Shown piece by piece: positions 16,119 to 24,491 of a stretch of 64,000 bases of DNA; within the stretch, counting starts at the first letter, position 1, and each line of letters starts with the position of its first letter. Source of the stretch: CAVQLX01 sp963811605 (GTDB lineage Bacteria; Desulfobacterota; Binatia; DP-6); assembly GCA_963811605.1 (NCBI GenBank), contig CAWESA010000013.1:395564-459563 (forward strand). The letters run 5' to 3'. The translations under genes and the position numbers were made by a program. Below the pieces are notes generated by a model, which saw only the letters and a program-made list of their open reading frames with translations, was not told the origin of the DNA and ran no database searches.

Positions 16119-16134
16119 GACGGCCAGAGCCGTC
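16119..16134 (+). promoter_or_regulatory. Perfect hairpin in the mgtE 5' leader
   Basis: GACGGC (16119-16124) and GCCGTC (16129-16134) form a 6-bp stem with a CAGA loop. An outer TGAGG (16102-16106) can pair with CCTCA (16134-16138) to extend it with an internal bulge. The structure lies about 80 bases before the mgtE ATG inside a 196-base gap (16020-16215). It does not match the M-box magnesium riboswitch consensus; a protein-binding or attenuator role is only a possibility. Confidence 0.25.
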
Positions 16135-16215
16135 CTCACATCGCGTAGATCGCCCCCGACGCGGACACCTTCGTCCCGCCCGGGTGCGGGGGCAGGAGGA
16201 GGTAGCACCGGCGTC

Positions 16216-17553
16216 ATGTCGGCTCCGGCCGAAGAGCGAGCAGGCGAGGGTGGGCTCAGCGGCGACGAGCTGCACGACGCCTGGCCGGTGCTCTCGACGC
16301 AGGAGCGGCTCGAGGGCCTGTCGCTGCTGACGCACGCCGAGACCGAGGCGCTCTTCCTCGGCATGCACGCGCACGACCAGGCCGATCTGATCCTGGCGGC
16401 GCCCGTCGCGATCCGCCGGTCGCTCATGCGGTTCCTGCCCCCGGACGATGCCGCCGACGTGGTGCAGGAGGCGGACCTCGATGACCGCCGCGAGCTGCTC
16501 GATCTGCTGGACGAGCCGACCCGCAAGGAGGTCGTCGCACTCCTCGCCTACGCCGAGGACGACGCGGGCGGCCTCATGAACCCGCGCTACGCCCGGCTGC
16601 GGCCGGACATGAGCGTCGACGAGGCGATCAGCTACCTGCGCCGCCAGACGCGCCAGCACGTCGAGAGCGTGTACTACCTCTACGTGCTCGACGCCGAGCA
16701 GCACCTCCTCGGCGTCGTCTCCTTCCGCGACCTGTTCTCCGCCCAGCCCGACAAGCGGGTTCGTGACGTCATGAGCACCGACGTCTTCACGGTGCCGGAG
16801 GACATGGATCAGGAAGCGGTGAGCAAGCTCTTCGCCCAGCACAACTTCCTGGCCGTTCCCGTGGTGGACGCGGAGCGTCGGGTGAAGGGCATCGTCACCG
16901 TCGACGACATCGTCGACGTGGTGCAGGAGGAGGCCACCGAGGACATCCAGAAGCTGGGCGGCATGGAGGCCCTCGACGCGCCGTACCTGAGCATCGGCTT
17001 CGGGGCGATGCTGCGCAAGCGCGCGGGCTGGCTCTCCGTCCTCTTCGTCAGCGAGATGCTGACGGCGAGCGCGATGGCCGTGTTCGAGAAGGAGATCGCG
17101 CGCGCGGTCGTGCTGGCGCTGTTCGTGCCCCTCATCATCAGCAGCGGCGGCAACTCGGGCTCGCAGGCGTCGACGCTCGTCGTGCGCGCCCTCGCCCTGG
17201 GCGAGCTCAAGGTGCGCGACTGGTGGCGCGTGGTCCGTCGCGAGTTCATGGCGGGGCTGACGCTCGGGCTGATCCTGTCCACGCTCGGCTTCGTCCGCAT
17301 CCTCGCCTGGCAGGCGGCGTTCCATCTCTACGGCGAGCACTACTTCCTGATCGCCTGCACGGTCGCGGGGAGCCTGATCGGCGTCGTCATGTTCGGCACC
17401 CTGGCCGGCTCCATGCTCCCGCTGCTCCTGCGACGCCTCGGCTTCGACCCGGCGAGCGCGTCGGCGCCGTTCGTCGCCACGCTGGTGGACGTCACCGGCA
17501 TCGTGATCTACTTCAGTGTCGCCAGCGTCCTCCTGCGCGGCACGCTGCTATGA
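16216..17553 (+). CDS. mgtE: Magnesium transporter MgtE
   Basis: A 445-residue MgtE. It has an N-terminal superhelical domain (about 20-125, LMRFLPPDDAADVVQE), a CBS pair (about 135-255, RDVMSTDVFTVPEDM and AVPVVDAERRVKGIVTVDDI), a plug helix, and five C-terminal membrane segments. D425 in LVDVTGIVIYF corresponds to the Mg-binding aspartate of the pore. MgtE imports Mg2+ and closes when cytosolic Mg2+ fills sites between the N and CBS domains. ATG 16216 gives the normal family length. The stop overlaps the start of a small reading frame by ATGA. Confidence 0.95.
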   Translation: MSAPAEERAGEGGLSGDELHDAWPVLSTQERLEGLSLLTHAETEALFLGMHAHDQADLILAAPVAIRRSLMRFLPPDDAADVVQEADLDDRRELLDLLDEPTRKEVVALLAYAEDDAGGLMNPRYARLRPDMSVDEAISYLRRQTRQHVESVYYLYVLDAEQHLLGVVSFRDLFSAQPDKRVRDVMSTDVFTVPEDMDQEAVSKLFAQHNFLAVPVVDAERRVKGIVTVDDIVDVVQEEATEDIQKLGGMEALDAPYLSIGFGAMLRKRAGWLSVLFVSEMLTASAMAVFEKEIARAVVLALFVPLIISSGGNSGSQASTLVVRALALGELKVRDWWRVVRREFMAGLTLGLILSTLGFVRILAWQAAFHLYGEHYFLIACTVAGSLIGVVMFGTLAGSMLPLLLRRLGFDPASASAPFVATLVDVTGIVIYFSVASVLLRGTLL

Positions 17554-17678
17554 CGCCCACGCCCACCGTCTCGTCGTGGGTCGTGTTCGACCTGGCGGCG
17601 CGGCTCGTCTGGCCGCTGCCCGGCATCTCGCCGGGCGCACGCTCCGCGGAGCACGAGCCCGACCGGACCGACGGCTAG
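17550..17678 (+). CDS. Small reading frame translationally coupled to mgtE
   Basis: A 42-codon frame beginning at the ATG that overlaps the mgtE stop (ATGA). The product has a short hydrophobic middle (WVVFDLAARLVWPLPGI) and a charged tail. It matches nothing I recognise. The overlap, the normal codon use and the fact that it fills the space up to the convergent glucosidase gene argue for translation. It may be a small accessory membrane peptide of MgtE or simply a fortuitous frame. Confidence 0.3.
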   Translation: MTPTPTVSSWVVFDLAARLVWPLPGISPGARSAEHEPDRTDG

Positions 17679-19807
17679 GGCCCGGGGACGGCCGCGCCGT
17701 CCCGGATGAAGACGGCGATCGTGTCCAGCGGCACGTCGACGGTCACGGTGCGCCGGCCGCGGAACGTCTGCGATCGGTCCCAGTAGCTGCGCCAGCGGCC
17801 GCGCGGCAGGTAGACGGTGCGCCGACGCTGGCCCACGTGCCACACCGGGGCGACCAGCAGGTCGGGACCGAAGAGATACTGGTCCCACAGGTCGCCGAGC
17901 TTGCGATCCTTGCGGTCGGCGAACGGCATCGGGCGCACGATCGGCATGCCGGTCGCCGCCTCGCGCGCGGCGGCCACCAGGTAGGGCTGGAGCGCGTGGC
18001 GCAGGGTGGTGTAGCGGCGGTAGATGTCGATGAGCTCCTGATCGTAGCGTGGCTCGGTCGGCATGTCCCACGGCGCGTGCTGGCCAACGCCGCCGATCTC
18101 CATGACGCCGGAGAAGGCGCCGAACTCGATCCAGCGCGCGAACACCTCGCGGTCCTTGAACTCGTAGTAGCCCCCGATGTCGGAGCCCCAGATCGGGATG
18201 CCCATGAAGGCGGCGCGTTGCTGGCTGATGATCGCGCTGCGCAGCCCGAGGTCGGTGCCGGGACCGGCGCCGAAGGACTCGCTGCCCGGGATGTCACCGC
18301 CCCAGAAGATCGACCAGCGCTGCGTGCCGCCGTAGGCGGGGCGGGAGAAGAGCACGAAGTCGCCGTCGGGATAGACGCTGGCCAGGGCGTCGTGGTGGAT
18401 CTTCGCCTGCAACGTCGGATAGTCGTTGCGCACCTCGCGGCCGGTGCGGCCGTCGGCCCAGACGTCGGACGTCGCGGACGGGATGTGCTCCTCGCCGCGG
18501 TCGAGCTTGATGCCCTGGATGCCCCACTGGCGGAGAAACGCCGCCACCTTGTCGCGCCACCACGCCTGCGCGTTCGGATTGGTCACGTCGAGGATGAACG
18601 AGCCCCCGCCGTCCCCGCACTCGAGCGTGCCACCGGGGCGCGGCGCCAGGTAGCCGAGCGCCTGCGCTTCGCCGCCGTGGTCGCCCGCCTCGCCGCCGCA
18701 CGCCCACGCCGCGCTCCAGATCATGGTGTGATACCCGCGCCGCGCGAGCGCGGCCAGCATCGCCGCCGGGTTCGGCATGCGCGACGTGTCCCATTCCCAG
18801 CGGTCGAAGCCGTACGGACCCACCAGCACCGGCCGGTCGAAGAGGTAGACGCCCGCCGGGATGCCGAGCGCCTCGTACATGCCGATGTCGTCGGCGAGGT
18901 CGGCGTTGACGGCGACGCCGTCGAGCGTCGCCGGACTTCCCCGCCGTAGCTCGCCGCGCCAGCGCCAGTGCAGGAAGGCCCAGTCAGGCGGCACGATCGG
19001 GCGGCCGACGACGTTGGTGTACTCGTCGAGGATGGTCGCGTGGTCGGGGCCGGCGAAGAGCTGGAACACGAGGCGGCGCTCGGCCGGCCGGCTCGCCGTC
19101 TCGAAACGAAACGACACGACGCCCGGGTCGCTCTTCGCCAGGTCGAAGAGGCCGAACGTCGTCCCCGACACCGCCAGCCCGTAGCCGAGCGACGACTGGT
19201 AGAACGGCGCGTAGATCGAGAACGTCGGCAGGATCCGCATCTCGACCGTCTCGCCGCGCCGGTCGAGCGAGCCCACCTCGGGCGGCCGCACGTCGTCGAT
19301 GGTCTGATCGAGCACGCCCGGCGACAGGGACGGCGAGTCGCGCAGGCGTTCGGTGAGGCCGTAGATGCGCTCCGTCGCCGGTGAGCGGAGGCGTTCCCCC
19401 ATGGCGTCTACGCCGGCGGGATCGGGCGGCACGACCGTCACCTCGAGCGTGCGGCGGGTGAGGAACCTGAGCGTGACCGTCGCGACGCCGCCCTCGTCGG
19501 TCGCCACGTCGAGCACGACGCCGTCGGCGACGGCCCGCGCATCGCGGACGGCGGAGAGACCGTGCAGCGCGCCGGCGCGCTCGTAGAAGAGTCCGCCCCC
19601 GTCGCGCTCCCCGACGAGCAGCTTGCGGCCGAGACGCATCCGGAGCGCGAACGGCGCGCGCCGCACGGCGATCGATGCGGCCGGCGTCGCGACCCGGATC
19701 GTCTTCTGAATCCGCACCTTGGTGCGCGCGGGCTCGACCGCGGGCGCACCCCGCGGGGCGAGCACGGATGCGACGGCGACGAGAGCGAGCAGAGGGCGCG
19801 TCCGCAT
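17675..19807 (-). CDS. Secreted glycoside hydrolase family 31 (alpha-glucosidase type)
   Basis: A 710-residue GH31 enzyme with an N-terminal signal peptide (RPLLALVAVASVLAPRGAPA). The nucleophile is D436 in GIKLDRGEE and the acid/base D505 in WGGDIPGS. The N-terminal beta domain, the DWAFLHWRWRG segment opening the barrel and the C-terminal beta domain are all present, so the gene looks intact. Export suggests action on periplasmic or external alpha-glycosides or alpha-xylosides; the sugar specificity is not readable. It has no transporter or regulator next to it. Its 3' end overlaps the 42-codon frame by four bases on the opposite strand. Confidence 0.9.
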   Translation of the reverse strand: MRTRPLLALVAVASVLAPRGAPAVEPARTKVRIQKTIRVATPAASIAVRRAPFALRMRLGRKLLVGERDGGGLFYERAGALHGLSAVRDARAVADGVVLDVATDEGGVATVTLRFLTRRTLEVTVVPPDPAGVDAMGERLRSPATERIYGLTERLRDSPSLSPGVLDQTIDDVRPPEVGSLDRRGETVEMRILPTFSIYAPFYQSSLGYGLAVSGTTFGLFDLAKSDPGVVSFRFETASRPAERRLVFQLFAGPDHATILDEYTNVVGRPIVPPDWAFLHWRWRGELRRGSPATLDGVAVNADLADDIGMYEALGIPAGVYLFDRPVLVGPYGFDRWEWDTSRMPNPAAMLAALARRGYHTMIWSAAWACGGEAGDHGGEAQALGYLAPRPGGTLECGDGGGSFILDVTNPNAQAWWRDKVAAFLRQWGIQGIKLDRGEEHIPSATSDVWADGRTGREVRNDYPTLQAKIHHDALASVYPDGDFVLFSRPAYGGTQRWSIFWGGDIPGSESFGAGPGTDLGLRSAIISQQRAAFMGIPIWGSDIGGYYEFKDREVFARWIEFGAFSGVMEIGGVGQHAPWDMPTEPRYDQELIDIYRRYTTLRHALQPYLVAAAREAATGMPIVRPMPFADRKDRKLGDLWDQYLFGPDLLVAPVWHVGQRRRTVYLPRGRWRSYWDRSQTFRGRRTVTVDVPLDTIAVFIRDGAAVPGP

Positions 19808-19976
19808 GCGCGGAGGCTACCGCACCCCTGGCGCCCGGGGCCACCACGGGAGGGGCGCAGGGTCTATACGGCCACGCGTGCCGTCGGGAGTCCGCCGCCG
19901 GCGGCGCGCAGATCGATCGGTGCCGGCCCGGACCTCCTCCTTGCGTCTCCGGAGCGACGTGGTTTAATCCTCGCTC

Positions 19977-20264
19977 GTGGATCGTATGCGCGGCGACCGG
20001 TCAATGACCGAACGCATCCTCAACGTGCTGCGGCCATATGCATCCAACTGGACCGGCACGCTCGGACGCGGCGACCTGGTCATCCCGCAGCGTGAAATTC
20101 CTCGCGTCATCCACGAGATCCTCGACGCGCTCCGCGACGAGACGGCCGACAAGGAGGCGAGCGAGCACGACCTGTTCGACGTGCTCATGTCGGCGCGCCG
20201 CAGCCCATCCGTGCAGGATCAGGTGAACGTGCTGCGGCGGCGCTTCCGCATCCTGCAGCGCTAG
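19977..20264 (+). CDS. Small conserved-looking hypothetical protein
   Basis: A 95-residue soluble, charged protein with a probable helical C-terminus (VQDQVNVLRRRFRIL). No domain is recognised. Starts are possible at GTG 19977, ATG 19986 or ATG 20004; the longest is given because the coding bias is already present there. It ends 18 bases before the thiolase-like gene and could share its message. The 169 bases upstream (19808-19976) contain no recognisable site. Confidence 0.55.
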   Translation: MDRMRGDRSMTERILNVLRPYASNWTGTLGRGDLVIPQREIPRVIHEILDALRDETADKEASEHDLFDVLMSARRSPSVQDQVNVLRRRFRILQR

Positions 20265-20282
20265 CCCGCTCCGCGACCACGG

Positions 20283-21458
20283 ATGGGAGCACACCCGCTG
20301 CGCGGCGCGACCGCGATCGCCGGGCTCGGCATCACCCCGCAGGGCAGGGTGTACGGCACCAACGCGATCGGCTTTGCCGCCGACGCCGTGCGTCTCGCGC
20401 TCGACGACGCCGGCCTCGCTCGCACCGATCTCGACGGCCTCCTGGTCAATCCGGGCCTCACCTGGACCGATCACGGCATGGGCTCGTTCCAGCTCCAGCA
20501 GGCCCTCGGCCTGCGCGACCTGCGCCTCTCCGCCACCATGAACCTCGGCGGCGCCACGGCGTGCGCCATGATCCAGCACGCCGCACAGGCCGTCGCCGCC
20601 GGCCTCAGCACCACCGTCGCCTGCGTGTTCTCCGATGCGCCGCTCAGGCCCCCGGCGCCCGAGGGCGAGCGGGCATCGAGCGGCGCGGCGTACCGGTTCT
20701 CACGCGGCTGGGAGTCGGCGTACGGCTACTTCGGCGTCAACGCCATGTACGCCCTGGTGGCCCGCCGGCACATGGAGCTCTACGGGACGACGCAGGACCA
20801 GCTCGGCTCCGTCGCCGTCGCGCAACGTCGCTGGGCCGGATCGAACCCGGCGGCGCAGATGCGCGACCGTCCCATGACGCTCGACGACTACCGCGCCTCG
20901 CGCTGGATCGTGGAGCCGTTCCACGTCTTCGACTGCTGCCTGGTCTCGAACGGCGGCCTCGCGGTCATCGTCACGAGCGCGGAGCGCGCACGCACGCTGC
21001 GCAAGCCGCCGGTCTACATCCGGGGCATGGCGCAGGGTCACCTCGGGGGCGACCCGAGCGATTCGCTCACCTCGGGCGCCGTCCTGGCGAAAGGGCCGGC
21101 CTTCGCGATGGCCGGCGTGTCGTTGCGCGACATCGACGTGGTCGAGCTGTACGACTGCTACACGTTCACCGTGATCGTCACGCTCGAGGACTACGGGTTC
21201 TGCGCCAAGGGCGAGGGCGGCCCGTTCGCGGCGGCCCACCACACCGGCCCGGGCGGCACGCTCGCGCTCAACACGGGTGGGGGCCAGCTCTCGAGCTTCT
21301 ACATGTGGGGCATGACACCGGTGTCGGAAGCCGTCATCCAGGTGCGGGGCGAGGGCGGCGCCCGGCAGGCACCCCGACACGACGTCGCGCTGGTCTCCGG
21401 CAACGGCGGCGTCCTCTCGACGCATGCCACCCTCGTCCTCTCCAGGTTTCCGACATGA
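20283..21458 (+). CDS. Thiolase-fold lipid-transfer-type protein (SCP-x/Ltp family)
   Basis: A 391-residue thiolase-superfamily protein. The usual nucleophile loop reads NLGGATACAM, so the catalytic Cys position is Gly, and the second Cys/His elements are also replaced (SGNGG at the C-terminus). VELYDCYTF and FYMWGM keep tyrosines of the kind used by Ltp2-type retro-aldolases, which cleave beta-hydroxyacyl-CoA side chains together with a DUF35 partner. The next gene is exactly such a partner, overlapping by ATGA. The function is therefore probably C-C cleavage or acyl-CoA handling, not classical thiolysis (inference). Confidence 0.82.
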   Translation: MGAHPLRGATAIAGLGITPQGRVYGTNAIGFAADAVRLALDDAGLARTDLDGLLVNPGLTWTDHGMGSFQLQQALGLRDLRLSATMNLGGATACAMIQHAAQAVAAGLSTTVACVFSDAPLRPPAPEGERASSGAAYRFSRGWESAYGYFGVNAMYALVARRHMELYGTTQDQLGSVAVAQRRWAGSNPAAQMRDRPMTLDDYRASRWIVEPFHVFDCCLVSNGGLAVIVTSAERARTLRKPPVYIRGMAQGHLGGDPSDSLTSGAVLAKGPAFAMAGVSLRDIDVVELYDCYTFTVIVTLEDYGFCAKGEGGPFAAAHHTGPGGTLALNTGGGQLSSFYMWGMTPVSEAVIQVRGEGGARQAPRHDVALVSGNGGVLSTHATLVLSRFPT

Positions 21459-21871
21459 GCGAGGCGCCCGCACGACCGATCCCCGCGATCACGCCGGACA
21501 TGGCCCCGTTCTGGGACGCCGCACGGCGGCACGAGCTGGTCGCGCAGCGCTGCCTCGATTGCGGTGCCCATCGCTTCCCCGCGCGCGAGGTGTGCAGCCG
21601 CTGCCTGTCACGGAGGATGCAGTGGACCCGCGTGGCCGGGACCGGCCGCGTGTTCAGCATCGCCATCATGCACCAGGCGAACCATCCCTGGTTCGCGGCC
21701 CGCGTCCCGTACGCGGTGGTCGTGGTCGAGCTCGACGAGGGCGCGCGTGTCCTCTCATCGGTGACCGGGGTCGAGCCGCATGCCATCCGCATCGGCATGC
21801 CGGTGACGGTCGAGTTCGAGGACGTGTCGCCCGACGTGAGCCTGCCGGTGTTCCGTCCGGTCATGTCCTAG
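21455..21871 (+). CDS. Zn-ribbon/OB-fold DUF35 protein (thiolase partner)
   Basis: A 138-residue DUF35 protein: an N-terminal helix (TPDMAPFWDAARRHELV), a rubredoxin-like zinc ribbon with C33, C36, C47 and C50, and a C-terminal OB fold (GTGRVFSIAIMH to VEFEDV). Such proteins form complexes with thiolase-like Ltp proteins or with acyl-CoA hydratases. The ATG overlaps the stop of the thiolase-like gene, which indicates a stoichiometric complex. The stop is only 3 bases from the convergent META gene. Confidence 0.9.
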   Translation: MSEAPARPIPAITPDMAPFWDAARRHELVAQRCLDCGAHRFPAREVCSRCLSRRMQWTRVAGTGRVFSIAIMHQANHPWFAARVPYAVVVVELDEGARVLSSVTGVEPHAIRIGMPVTVEFEDVSPDVSLPVFRPVMS

Positions 21872-21874
21872 ACG

Positions 21875-22291
21875 CTAGCGTTCGAACTCGAGCGACTGCC
21901 CGGCCCCGCTCAGGGTGAGCGTCGATCCGCTCAGCGACGCGTGATCCACCTTCGCCAGGGCGGCGAGGTAGCGCTGCTCCTGGTCCATGAGCGCAGGCGG
22001 CCCGGCCATGCGGGTGGTCGCGAACGCAGCGCCGCCCCACGCCACCTTGCCATCGTCGAGGGTCATCTTGCCCACGTAGCGGTTCACCGAGCCGTTGCCG
22101 GAGACCGCGCCGTCGGCCGCGACCGCCAGGGTGACACGGGCGCCGTCGGCCAGGACGACGGGCTTGCCGTCGGCGGTCCAGCGCGCGAGCCGCCACTCGT
22201 CGCCGCTCAGTGCGGCGAGCGAGACGCCGCGAGGGCCGTCGCCGCATCCGGCGAGGAGGACCGCGAGTGCGAGCGGCGCCAGGGACGTCAT
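21875..22291 (-). CDS. META/HslJ-domain lipoprotein
   Basis: A 138-residue exported lipoprotein. Residues 1-16 form a signal with lipobox LLAGC. The mature part resembles a META (HslJ-like) domain: SGDEWRLARW, the GNGSVNRYVGKM block and ATTRMAGPPALMDQEQRYLAALA, where the M-x4-LMDQEQ pattern is a family hallmark. Function is unknown; HslJ-type domains are linked to stress or drug tolerance. ATG 22291 is chosen because the lipobox follows directly. Confidence 0.82.
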   Translation of the reverse strand: MTSLAPLALAVLLAGCGDGPRGVSLAALSGDEWRLARWTADGKPVVLADGARVTLAVAADGAVSGNGSVNRYVGKMTLDDGKVAWGGAAFATTRMAGPPALMDQEQRYLAALAKVDHASLSGSTLTLSGAGQSLEFER

Positions 22292-22351
22292 GCCGACGGC
22301 AATACTGCACCCGCGCGGCGGTGAGAACCGCCCCGAAGCCTCCCCCACCAC

Positions 22352-22378
22352 GACCCTGCCATGGCCGGAGCCAGGGTC
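22352..22378. other. Inverted repeat upstream of the META lipoprotein gene
   Basis: GACCCTG (22352-22358) and CAGGGTC (22372-22378) are perfect inverted copies separated by 13 bases. They lie 61 bases upstream of the META lipoprotein start and 160 bases upstream of the histidine kinase start, in the 247-base divergent gap 22292-22538. There is no T run, so a terminator is unlikely; an operator is possible. I see no convincing sigma70 promoter in this gap. Confidence 0.3.
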
Positions 22379-22538
22379 TCCGACGGACACCGCAGCTCGG
22401 GCATGAAGATGGCTACCGCTCGGGCACGATCATCGGGCGCGTCCGAGGCCGATCCGACCGTTCGCTCTGCAACCCTCGCCGGCCGGCTTGACGCAGGGCA
22501 GTGTGGGCAGCGTCCGGGGCCTGGGTTATACCCGATCC

Positions 22539-23660
22539 ATGGCCCTGCGGCCCATGCCAAATATGCCGCCGTCGACTCGCCGGAACCGGATGCTCATGCT
22601 CGTATTCGGCACGGGCCTCGCGACCGGACTCCACCTCGGACTCCTGCATCTCGTCCTGTGGCGCTCCTGGAAGGCACCGCTGACCTTCCTCCTCGCGAGT
22701 CTCGTGTTCGCGTACGCGACGTACGCCCTCTGGCGCTGGATATTCCCGGCAGTCGGCGGGCGCACGCTGTGGAGCAGCCTGCTTCGTCAGACGCTGGCGT
22801 CGGTCGTCCTGCTCGGCGCCGTCTCGGTCGCCGTGGTCGGCACGTCGACGTGGCTGAGCGGCGGCATCGGCCTCTTCGGGGTGCCGACCGGGCGCGACAT
22901 CCAGCTGGTCATCACGCCCGAGATGCGGCAGCACGTCATCCGTCTCTACACCCTGCTGCCCATCGTCCCCGTCGCGCTGATGGCGCTGATCGGCTACCAC
23001 CTCGTCTGGCGCCAGGTGCGGGCGCTGCAGACACGCGAGCGCGAGCTCACCGAGATGGCGGCGACCGCACAGCTGGCCGCGCTGCGAGCGCAGATCAATC
23101 CGCACTTCCTGTTCAACAGCCTCAACTCCATCGCGCAGCTGACGCGGGTCGATCCCGAGAAGGCCGAGGCCTGCGTCGAACGGCTGGCGGAGATCTTCCG
23201 CTACATCCTGCATCGCGCCGAGCAGGAGTTCGTGCCACTCTCCGAAGAGCTGCAGATGACACGCGCCTACCTGGACATCGAGCGCGCGCGCTTCGACGAG
23301 CGCCTGCGCGTCGAGACCCGCATCTCTCCGGAGAGCCTGCGGTCGATGATCCCCAACCTGATCCTGCAGCCGCTCGTCGAGAACGCCCTCAAGCACGGCC
23401 TGGCACGCAAGATCGGCGTCGGCACCGTGTCGATCGATGCCAGCATGGACGGCGAGCTGCTCACCCTGACGGTGGGCGACGACGGGCTCGGCATGACGGA
23501 GCGGATTCTCCACGAGGTGTACGAGCGCGGTGTGGGGCTGCGCAATCTGCGCGAGCGGCTCGAGCGCCTCTACGGTCCCGAGCACCTGCCGGTGATCGAA
23601 AGCGTTCCGGGCCATGGCACCGTGGTCCGGCTGCGTCTCCCGGCCCAGGAAGCGGCCTGA
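22539..23660 (+). CDS. LytS/YpdA-type membrane histidine kinase
   Basis: A 373-residue sensor with about four membrane helices (residues 18-40, 46-70, 83-105, 135-157) and no large periplasmic domain. It is followed by the His_kinase domain with phospho-acceptor H189 in QINPHFLFNSLNS. The ATPase part has VENALKHG and GDDGLGM and ends in GHGTVVRLRLP. The ATG at 22539 removes an unlikely leader. The stop overlaps the start of the response regulator (TGATG), so the pair is made together. The signal is unknown. Confidence 0.9.
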   Translation: MALRPMPNMPPSTRRNRMLMLVFGTGLATGLHLGLLHLVLWRSWKAPLTFLLASLVFAYATYALWRWIFPAVGGRTLWSSLLRQTLASVVLLGAVSVAVVGTSTWLSGGIGLFGVPTGRDIQLVITPEMRQHVIRLYTLLPIVPVALMALIGYHLVWRQVRALQTRERELTEMAATAQLAALRAQINPHFLFNSLNSIAQLTRVDPEKAEACVERLAEIFRYILHRAEQEFVPLSEELQMTRAYLDIERARFDERLRVETRISPESLRSMIPNLILQPLVENALKHGLARKIGVGTVSIDASMDGELLTLTVGDDGLGMTERILHEVYERGVGLRNLRERLERLYGPEHLPVIESVPGHGTVVRLRLPAQEAA

Positions 23661-24424
23661 TGAGCGCCGCGCTCCGCACCCTCGTCGTCGACGACGAGAA
23701 GCTCGCACGCGATCGCCTCGCCGGCTTTCTCTCCGGCCTCGGCGACGTGGAGGTGATCGGCGAGGCCGCGAACGGCGTGGAAGCGGTGCAGATGATCCAG
23801 GATCGCCAGCCCGATCTCGTCTTCCTGGACGTCCAGATGCCGGGCATGGACGGCTTCGAGGTCCTGCGCGCGCTCGACAGGCCGCCGCCCCAGGTCGTCT
23901 TCGCCACCGCCTACGACGAGTACGCCATTCGCGCCTTCGAGGTGCAGGCGATCGACTACCTGCTCAAGCCCTTCGCGCGCACCCGCGTCGAGGAGGCCAT
24001 CGGCCGGGTGCGCAACCGCCTGCACCAGGGCGCCCCGGCGCTCGACGTCGAGGCCGTCGTGCGGCGACTCGAGCAGGGCCGCAAGGCCTACGTCTCCCAG
24101 ATCTCGGTCCACAGCGGCCGGCGCATCCTGCTGCTGTCGGTGGAAGACGTGCGCTGGTTCGGGGTCGAGCACCGCCTGGTCTACGCCCATACGGGCGAGC
24201 GTGCGTTCATGACCAACTACACCCTGCGCGAGCTCGAGGACCGGCTCGATCCCGAGCTGTTCTTCCGCGTGCACAAGGCGAGTCTCGTCAACCTGCGGCA
24301 CGTGAAGGAGATCGTTCCCTGGTTCGGCGGGCGCTACAAGCTCGCCATGCGCGACCACGCCGGCAGCGAGGTCGCCGTCAGCCGGACCCAGGCACGCGCG
24401 CTGCGCGCCAAGCTGCGCTGGTGA
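23660..24424 (+). CDS. LytR/AlgR-family response regulator
   Basis: A 254-residue regulator. The receiver domain (1-120) has VVDDE, phospho-acceptor D57 in FLDVQMPGMDG, T in ATAY and K in LLKPF. The C-terminal LytTR DNA-binding domain (145-250) has RRILLLSVEDVRWF, RVHKASLVNLRHVKEI and SRTQARALR. It is paired with the LytS-type kinase by a one-base overlap. The VWA-ExbB-ExbD operon starts 68 bases downstream on the same strand and is the obvious candidate target or co-transcribed unit. Confidence 0.92.
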   Translation: MSAALRTLVVDDEKLARDRLAGFLSGLGDVEVIGEAANGVEAVQMIQDRQPDLVFLDVQMPGMDGFEVLRALDRPPPQVVFATAYDEYAIRAFEVQAIDYLLKPFARTRVEEAIGRVRNRLHQGAPALDVEAVVRRLEQGRKAYVSQISVHSGRRILLLSVEDVRWFGVEHRLVYAHTGERAFMTNYTLRELEDRLDPELFFRVHKASLVNLRHVKEIVPWFGGRYKLAMRDHAGSEVAVSRTQARALRAKLRW

Positions 24425-24491
24425 CGACGGGCACACGCTCGCCTTGACAGGAAAGATCCCCACCCGTAAGTCCCCGGATCCCTTCCGTTTC

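Noticed and set aside
16020..16215. Possible M-box (ykoK) magnesium riboswitch before mgtE
   Set aside because: The conserved core segments of the M-box could not be found in order; only a simple hairpin is supported.
22489..22533. TTGACG with TTATAC as a promoter for the lytS-type gene
   Set aside because: The spacer is about 32 bases, far from the 16-18 required for sigma70.
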